DNA from: Myxococcales bacterium
GTDB lineage: Bacteria > Myxococcota_A > UBA9160 > UBA4427
Assembly: GCA_022563535.1 (NCBI GenBank)
Contig: JADFNE010000001.1
Span: 23,964-87,963, forward strand
DNA: 64,000 nucleotides
Direction: 5' to 3'
Part shown: positions 59,606 to 64,000 of the stretch, in pieces
How the letters are laid out: the number at the start of each line of letters is the position of its first letter
Position numbering within the stretch: position 1 is the stretch's first letter
Notes under the pieces: model-generated
What the model saw: the letters and a program-made list of their open reading frames with translations, nothing else
The model's database searches: none
What the model was told of the DNA's origin: nothing
Made by a program: the position numbers and the translations under genes

Positions 59606-61429
59606 GTGAAGCTTTCAGACTATGGCCGAGACATGGCCCATGTGAACCTTTCCGAGTCCAGTTGGGAAATGCGACCGACTCCCGAAGAATGGACCCAGAA
59701 ATACATCGGCGCCCGGGGGCTGGGGGTGCGCTACGTGCTCGAAGCGGGGCCCGAGGTCGACCCCTTGTCTCCCGAGAACCGGCTGTGCTTTCTCAACGGT
59801 CCAGTCTCCGGATCAGAAATCAACATGAGTGGCCGCTGGGCCTGCGTGACGAAATCTCCTCTCACCGGAACCGTCACCGACAGCCATATGGGAGGATGGA
59901 CCGCCGCGCGAGTTCGCTGGGCGGGTTTCGACGGGATCATCGTCGAAGGCAAGGCGGAACGGCCGGTGTATCTCTTTGTCGAAGACGGACAGATCGAGAT
60001 CTGCGACGCCGCGGACGTCTGGGGCAAGGACATCCACGCGACCGTCGAACACTTCGAACAGCAGTATGGTGCGAAGAACTTGAGCGTCTGTGCGATCGGC
60101 CGCGCGGGTGAAAACCAATCGCGGTTCGCGGCCTGGGTGAACGAAGACGACCGCGCCTTTGGCCGCGGCGGGACCGGAGCCGTCGGCGGCTCGAAGAACC
60201 TCAAGGCGATCGTGATCCGCGCCTCGCGCAAGAAGAGCGAGGTCGAAGATGTTGATGCCTATCGCGCTGCGCGTACTCGTGGACTGGACGCCATTCGCGA
60301 CGAAGCCAATATTACGAGTCCCAAAAAGGGTGGCCTCTCAGTCTACGGCACCAATGTGATTACCAACATCACCAATACAATCGGCGCCCTGGGTACCCGC
60401 AATTCTCAGCTGACTTCCTTTGGCGAGCGCGCAGAAGGATTGAGTGGCGAGTATGTGAAGGAACATCTGCTCACCGGCGATCCCACCTGCCACGCGTGTC
60501 CGGTTGCGTGCAAGAAAGAAGTCGAGATCAAGGACGGACCCTACGCTGGACTGAAAATGGAGAGCCTCGAATACGAGCCCGCGTGGTCCCTGGGCGCGAA
60601 TTGCGACAATGGTGACATCCGAGTCGTCGCCAAGTTGATCGACCAGTGCAACGACTACGGTCTCGATCCGATCGAACTCGGCAATTTGTTCGCCATGACC
60701 ATGGAAGCCACGGAACGGGGCTTCATCAAGGACAGCGACGGCGAGGGATTGGCCTGGGGAGACGGCGAAGCCATGGTGGCGATGACCGAAATGCTCGCCA
60801 ATCGTGAGGGACTGGGAGCGGTGCTCGCCGACGGGACGGCCCGAGCGGCTGAACACTTCGGACATCCCGAGATTGCCATGGTGGTCAAGGGGCAGTCCGT
60901 TGCGGCCTATGACCCTCGCGGAATGAAGGGCATGGGGTTGGGTTACGCCACCAGCAACCGCGGAGCTTGCCACTTGCGCGGCTACGTTGCCGCGAGTGAG
61001 TTGGGCGTCATTCCCGGAGTGTCGGATCCACTGGACTGGAAGGGCAAGGCCGAACTCGTAAAGGTGTTCCAGGATCTGCACGCTTTTTCCGACAGCATGG
61101 ATCTGTGCAAGTTTTCGGCATTTGCCATGGGCGCCGATCACTATGCAGAGCAGTACGCAACGGCCATGGGGATCGACTTCAGCGCCGACGACGTCATGCT
61201 CGCGGGCGAACGCATCTACAACCTCGAGCGCTACTACAACAACCTGGCGGGGTTTCGCGAAGGTTCGGACCAGTTGCCCGATCGTTTTACGCGCGAACCC
61301 TCAACCCACGGTGGTTCAAAGGGACACGTCTGCGAACTCGACTTGATGTTGCCGGAGTACTACCAGCTGCGAGGTTGGGACGAGGGTGTGGCGGGCGAAA
61401 GCAAACTCAAGGAACTCGGCATCCTCTAA
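59606..61429 (+). CDS. Aldehyde:ferredoxin oxidoreductase-family tungsten/molybdenum enzyme
   Basis: 607 aa from GTG 59606 (GGGAGGAG upstream). Fold motifs are KYIGARGLGVRYVLEAGPEVDPLSPENRL, GTVTDSHMGGWTAARVRWAGFDGIIVEG and FGRGGTGAVGGSKNLKAI. The [4Fe-4S] ligands are Cys295, Cys298 and Cys302 (CHACPVAC) and Cys501 (DLCKFSAF). The pterin-binding motif is YDPRGMKGMGLGYATSNRGACHLRGY. It oxidises an aldehyde to an acid, or works in reverse, with low-potential electrons and a bis-pterin W or Mo cofactor. No ferredoxin partner is adjacent. A MoaD-like sulphur carrier gene is convergent and overlaps its stop. Confidence 0.92.
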   Translation: MKLSDYGRDMAHVNLSESSWEMRPTPEEWTQKYIGARGLGVRYVLEAGPEVDPLSPENRLCFLNGPVSGSEINMSGRWACVTKSPLTGTVTDSHMGGWTAARVRWAGFDGIIVEGKAERPVYLFVEDGQIEICDAADVWGKDIHATVEHFEQQYGAKNLSVCAIGRAGENQSRFAAWVNEDDRAFGRGGTGAVGGSKNLKAIVIRASRKKSEVEDVDAYRAARTRGLDAIRDEANITSPKKGGLSVYGTNVITNITNTIGALGTRNSQLTSFGERAEGLSGEYVKEHLLTGDPTCHACPVACKKEVEIKDGPYAGLKMESLEYEPAWSLGANCDNGDIRVVAKLIDQCNDYGLDPIELGNLFAMTMEATERGFIKDSDGEGLAWGDGEAMVAMTEMLANREGLGAVLADGTARAAEHFGHPEIAMVVKGQSVAAYDPRGMKGMGLGYATSNRGACHLRGYVAASELGVIPGVSDPLDWKGKAELVKVFQDLHAFSDSMDLCKFSAFAMGADHYAEQYATAMGIDFSADDVMLAGERIYNLERYYNNLAGFREGSDQLPDRFTREPSTHGGSKGHVCELDLMLPEYYQLRGWDEGVAGESKLKELGIL

Positions 61430-61707
61430 CCTCCCGCCACGGCCGGAAAGAAGTCGATGCGATCGTCGCGCGCCGAAAGCTGCGTCTCGAGTCCGCGATC
61501 GAGAAATACGCAGCCTCGCCCGTTGACAAAGATGTGGACGTGTTTTGATAGCGCTCCGTCTGTGTCGAGCATTTCGCTGCGCAAGCCCGGATGATCGACC
61601 AGCACCCGATCCAACAGGCGCTGTACGGTGGTTCCATCTGCCAGTTCGAGGTCGATGTGCTTGCAACCGACGATATCTCGAAATGTCGCGTAGAAGTACA
61701 CGCGCAT
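61426..61707 (-). CDS. MoaD/ThiS-like ubiquitin-fold sulphur carrier
   Basis: 93 aa from ATG 61707 (GGAGG upstream; the longer frame from 61842 covers the neighbouring gene). MRVYFYATFRDIVGCKHIDLELADGTTVQRLL is the start of a beta-grasp protein, and the C-terminus ends ...FFPAVAGG with the Gly-Gly needed for thiocarboxylation. It would donate sulphur to molybdopterin or tungstopterin synthesis. Its stop overlaps the aldehyde oxidoreductase stop by 4 bp on the other strand, a location that fits cofactor supply for that enzyme. Confidence 0.87.
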   Translation of the reverse strand: MRVYFYATFRDIVGCKHIDLELADGTTVQRLLDRVLVDHPGLRSEMLDTDGALSKHVHIFVNGRGCVFLDRGLETQLSARDDRIDFFPAVAGG

Positions 61708-61733
61708 GGGTGGCCTCCGGCAGGTCGCGCTGA

Positions 61734-62354
61734 TCACGCGATCGAAGCGCTTCCCCAGTAGTTGAACCCTGCGAACCTCGGCGTTGACGGCAGATACATC
61801 GTCTCCATCTTCGCAATGGAAAAGCCCGCGTCCTCGAGGCAAGTCGGTATCGGTCGATTCAAATTGCAGCCACCTGCGATCCGCTTCCAGACGGGATTGA
61901 TCCGCGCTTGCCAGCGACGCACCGATTCGTCGGGCGCTTCACCATGTTCGCTGAAAAGCAGGGTACCGCCGGGCTTGAGCACCCGGCGCATCTGGGCGAG
62001 GGCCGCTCGGAAGTCGGAGATGGTGCAAAGGGTGTAGGTGAGGACCACGGTGTCGACGCTGTTGTCGTCGAGCGGGACTTCTTCGCCGGGTAGATCCAGC
62101 CAACGCACTTCGACAGGCGAGGCGTCGAGGTTCTCTTGCGCCTTGCGGCGCATTCCTTGACTGGGTTCGAGTCCGAAGACGAGTTCGACCTTGCTCGGAT
62201 CGTAGAATTGAAGGTTGAGGCCGGTGCCCATCCCAATCTCGAGCACGCGGCCCCGTGCGTGGGGGACGACCTTCTCGCGCTGTTTGCAAATGGGAGCCGT
62301 GCCGCAGGCAATGCCGATGAAGTGGGGCAGAACACGGTCTTGGTAAAATCCCAT
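61734..62354 (-). CDS. Class I SAM-dependent methyltransferase
   Basis: 206 aa from ATG 62354 (GAAGGAG seven nt upstream; longer frame from 62486 rejected). The SAM-binding motif I is RVLEIGMGTGLNLQFYD, motif II is VFGLEPSQGMRRKA, and the post-motif is VDTVVLTYTLCTISDFRAALAQMRRVLKPGGTLLFSEHG. Similar to the UbiE/thiol-methyltransferase-like group (METTL7-type C-terminus with CNLNRPIPTCLEDAGF and YWGSA). The substrate is not known. It is 26 bp upstream of the MoaD-like gene and probably cotranscribed. Confidence 0.85.
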   Translation of the reverse strand: MGFYQDRVLPHFIGIACGTAPICKQREKVVPHARGRVLEIGMGTGLNLQFYDPSKVELVFGLEPSQGMRRKAQENLDASPVEVRWLDLPGEEVPLDDNSVDTVVLTYTLCTISDFRAALAQMRRVLKPGGTLLFSEHGEAPDESVRRWQARINPVWKRIAGGCNLNRPIPTCLEDAGFSIAKMETMYLPSTPRFAGFNYWGSASIA

Positions 62355-62539
62355 GCAGATCTCCTTCGGGCGCTCGGTCGGAAGGATATCGCAGATTCTC
62401 CAGTGCGAATTGGGCACGGAACCAACTAAAAAATGTGAAGTTTTAATTTCGCTCCGCATCGCGGTAGAATCGCGACCTCGACCCAAAACCAGCGCCCATC
62501 AAACCCCCAACGCGTCGAAAGTCCTTAGGAGGAACCATC

Positions 62540-63160
62540 ATGCCCACCCTACATGGAGTCGCTGGATCGCCATATGTACGCAAGGTGATCGTCGCACTCG
62601 CTGAAAAGGGAATTGAATACGAGCACGTCAACGTCATGCCATTTGGTCAGTCCGAGGAATACTTCGCCATCAGTCCATTGGGCAAGATTCCGTGTTACGA
62701 AGACCAGGGAGCCGCAATTCCCGATTCGTCGGTGATCATCGGTTACCTCGAACAAGTACATCCGACGCCGGCTCTTTATCCAGCGGATCCGATCGAACGC
62801 GCCCAGGCGCTGTTTTTCGAGGAGTATGCGGACACGAAGCTCGTCGAAGTTTTGCTCACGGTGTTTCGCCAGCGCTTCATAAACCCAAACTTCTTCCAGC
62901 AGGATCCGGATGAAGAAATCGTCAAGGAAGCTCTCGAGGTGAAGATTCCACCGGTTCTCGATTATCTCGAAGCGCAAATCGCCGACAAACCGTTCCTGGT
63001 CGGAGGGCACTTTTCGGTGGCGGACATTGCGGTCGCCAGTCCATTCGTGAACTTCGCCATAGCCAAAGAGACGGTGGATGCGAGCCGCTGGCCGCAGCTC
63101 GCCGACTATGTCGAGCGCATACACGCCCGTCCGGCGTACAAGACGGCAATCGAGGCGTAG
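62540..63160 (+). CDS. Glutathione S-transferase-like protein
   Basis: 206 aa, RBS TAGGAGG before ATG 62540. Thioredoxin-fold start MPTLHGVAGSPYVRKVIVALAEKGIEYE with a Ser in the catalytic position (GSPYVRK), SPLGKIPCYEDQGAAIPDSSVIIGYLE for the glutathione site, and helical GGHFSVADIAVASPF in the C-terminal domain. Class not assigned. It diverges from the methyltransferase gene with a 185-bp gap. Conjugation or isomerisation of an aromatic or lipid electrophile is possible. Confidence 0.87.
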   Translation: MPTLHGVAGSPYVRKVIVALAEKGIEYEHVNVMPFGQSEEYFAISPLGKIPCYEDQGAAIPDSSVIIGYLEQVHPTPALYPADPIERAQALFFEEYADTKLVEVLLTVFRQRFINPNFFQQDPDEEIVKEALEVKIPPVLDYLEAQIADKPFLVGGHFSVADIAVASPFVNFAIAKETVDASRWPQLADYVERIHARPAYKTAIEA

Positions 63161-63202
63161 GATCGACGGGGCGCGCAGCGGGATCCAGGTCGGTTGACTT
63201 CG

Positions 63203-63227
63203 GGGTACTGGTTCGCCTCCAGTATCC
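63203..63227. terminator. Bidirectional hairpin between convergent genes
   Basis: GGGTACTGG (63203-63211) pairs with CCAGTATCC (63219-63227), with one G-T wobble and a 7-nt loop, in the gap between the GST-like stop and the crotonase stop. There is no T-run on either side, so termination strength is uncertain. Confidence 0.45.
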
Positions 63228-63228
63228 G

Positions 63229-64000
63229 TCAGTCTCCCTTGAAATCCGGTGTTCGCTTTTCGACAAACGCCTTCATTGCCTCCTTGAGATCGTTCGAACC
63301 CAGGTTGGCGACCATCGTCCAGAGTCCATTGAGCAGCAGACTCTGGTCGGTGGTCAGGTTCTCTCCCTGCTGCAGCATGAACTTGGTCCCGCGCACTGCC
63401 AGCGGTGGGTTTTCTGCAATTTCATTCGCCAGCTTGTGAGCGGCTTCGACAACGGCCTGCTGGTCGGCAAACACTTCGTTGACGAGCCCGATTTTTTCGG
63501 CCCGAGCGGCGTCGATGTCTCTGCCGGTATAGGCGAGTTCCGCGACGTGTCCCTTGCTGATGATTCCCGGGAGTCGCTGCAAGGTTCCGACATCGGCGGT
63601 AATGCCGATCTTGGTTTCGCGGATGCCGAAGAGCGCGTCCGCCGAAGCGAGTCGAATATCACAGGCGGTCACGAGATCGATTCCGCCGCCGATGCAATGG
63701 CTGTGAATCGCAGCGATGACCGGAACGGGACAGTTGGCCACTGAAGTAATGGCGGCCTGAAAGGACCGCGTGACTTTAATCTGGCGCATGTTGGCTGTCG
63801 CCTGAGAGGTAGGTTTCTCACTGTCGATCCCGACGCCGCCACCGTTGATGGCGGTGAGGTCGAGTCCGACGCAGAAGCTCTTGCCTCGGGCAGCCATTAC
63901 GATCGCGCGCACATCGGGGTCATCGCCCAACTCCGCCATGGCGAGGGGAAGATCGTGCCAGAACTCGTAAGCCATGGCGTTGCGCTTCTCGGGTCGATCG
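63229..64000 (-). CDS. Crotonase-family enzyme, dienoyl-CoA isomerase (ECH1)-like, N-terminus outside window
   Basis: At least 256 codons. The frame continues upstream of the ATG at 63975 as DRPEKRNA, the usual crotonase start region, so the true start lies beyond the right edge. Oxyanion-hole strands are AARGKSFCVGLDLTAI and HSHCIGGGIDLVTACDIRLAS. FGIRETKIGITADVGTLQRLPG has the Glu and Asp layout of delta3,5-delta2,4-dienoyl-CoA isomerase rather than a plain hydratase (inference from pattern). It should act in degradation of unsaturated fatty or steroid side chains. Confidence 0.88.
   Translation of the reverse strand, partial: DRPEKRNAMAYEFWHDLPLAMAELGDDPDVRAIVMAARGKSFCVGLDLTAINGGGVGIDSEKPTSQATANMRQIKVTRSFQAAITSVANCPVPVIAAIHSHCIGGGIDLVTACDIRLASADALFGIRETKIGITADVGTLQRLPGIISKGHVAELAYTGRDIDAARAEKIGLVNEVFADQQAVVEAAHKLANEIAENPPLAVRGTKFMLQQGENLTTDQSLLLNGLWTMVANLGSNDLKEAMKAFVEKRTPDFKGD

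Overview
The window is a GC-rich, densely coded chromosomal segment of a Gram-negative bacterium. Evidence for this includes two Omp85-type outer-membrane proteins, a TolC-type lipoprotein and several periplasmic adaptors. The mixture of hybrid signalling proteins, nucleotide-translocase-like carriers, lipid, steroid and amine catabolic genes and a tungsten/molybdenum aldehyde oxidoreductase recalls uncultured deltaproteobacterial-type lineages (Myxococcota or Binatota-like). That placement is a low-confidence inference. I saw no tRNA, rRNA or CRISPR array.

Region 1 (1-19735) looks like a c-di-GMP-controlled surface system. A giant cadherin/VCBS-type repeat protein runs off the left edge. It has a LEPR-XLL-like N-terminus, a DUF4347 domain and 747-bp tandem repeats. 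Behind it lies a tight minus-strand operon: a GAF-HlyD fusion, a PqqD-like/M50/HlyD fusion, a short SecA paralogue, a third HlyD-type adaptor and a diguanylate cyclase. Divergently transcribed are a BarA-type hybrid kinase, a REC-PAS-GGDEF-EAL protein and an Omp85 protein. No ABC exporter is present. I infer a dedicated, unconventional export route for the giant protein; this is the main candidate for an undescribed system.

Region 2 (19754-30393) holds an amidohydrolase and then a second unusual cluster. It consists of an ATP/ADP-translocase-like carrier with HEAT repeats, a coupled double cNMP-binding protein, a second translocase-like carrier, and an exported protein that joins a kinase-like motif set to an Omp85-type barrel. 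An Old Yellow Enzyme-family oxidoreductase follows.

Region 3 (30587-36547) is a compact minus-strand metal-handling operon: a Cys-rich secreted protein, a DUF2231-like membrane protein, a TolC-type lipoprotein, a Tat-exported multicopper oxidase, an HMA-domain protein, an outer-membrane barrel and a MerT-like protein. It ends next to what may be an insertion-sequence fragment.

Region 4 (36729-52115) is catabolic and biosynthetic. It holds a haem-type N-demethylase (DUF3445), a carotenoid oxygenase, bioA and a CMD-family protein. Beyond them are a DadA-type oxidase and a TetR regulator with two matching palindromes in front of a Rieske oxygenase. The Rieske gene is followed by a GcvT-like demethylase, two PYROXD2-like oxidoreductases, a 7-TM protein, an amidase and a flavin-binding PNPOx-fold protein. 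Oxidative demethylation of a quaternary or methylated amine is a plausible theme.

Region 5 (52163-64000) has a seven-gene minus-strand operon (steroid 5-alpha-reductase-like, lipase, sulfotransferase, SnoaL-like, DUF1214, DUF3556, GST) suggestive of lipid or steroid processing. A decayed YkgJ-like remnant lies upstream. Then come an aldehyde:ferredoxin oxidoreductase, a convergent MoaD-like sulphur carrier, a methyltransferase, another GST-like protein and a dienoyl-CoA-isomerase-like crotonase that runs off the right edge.
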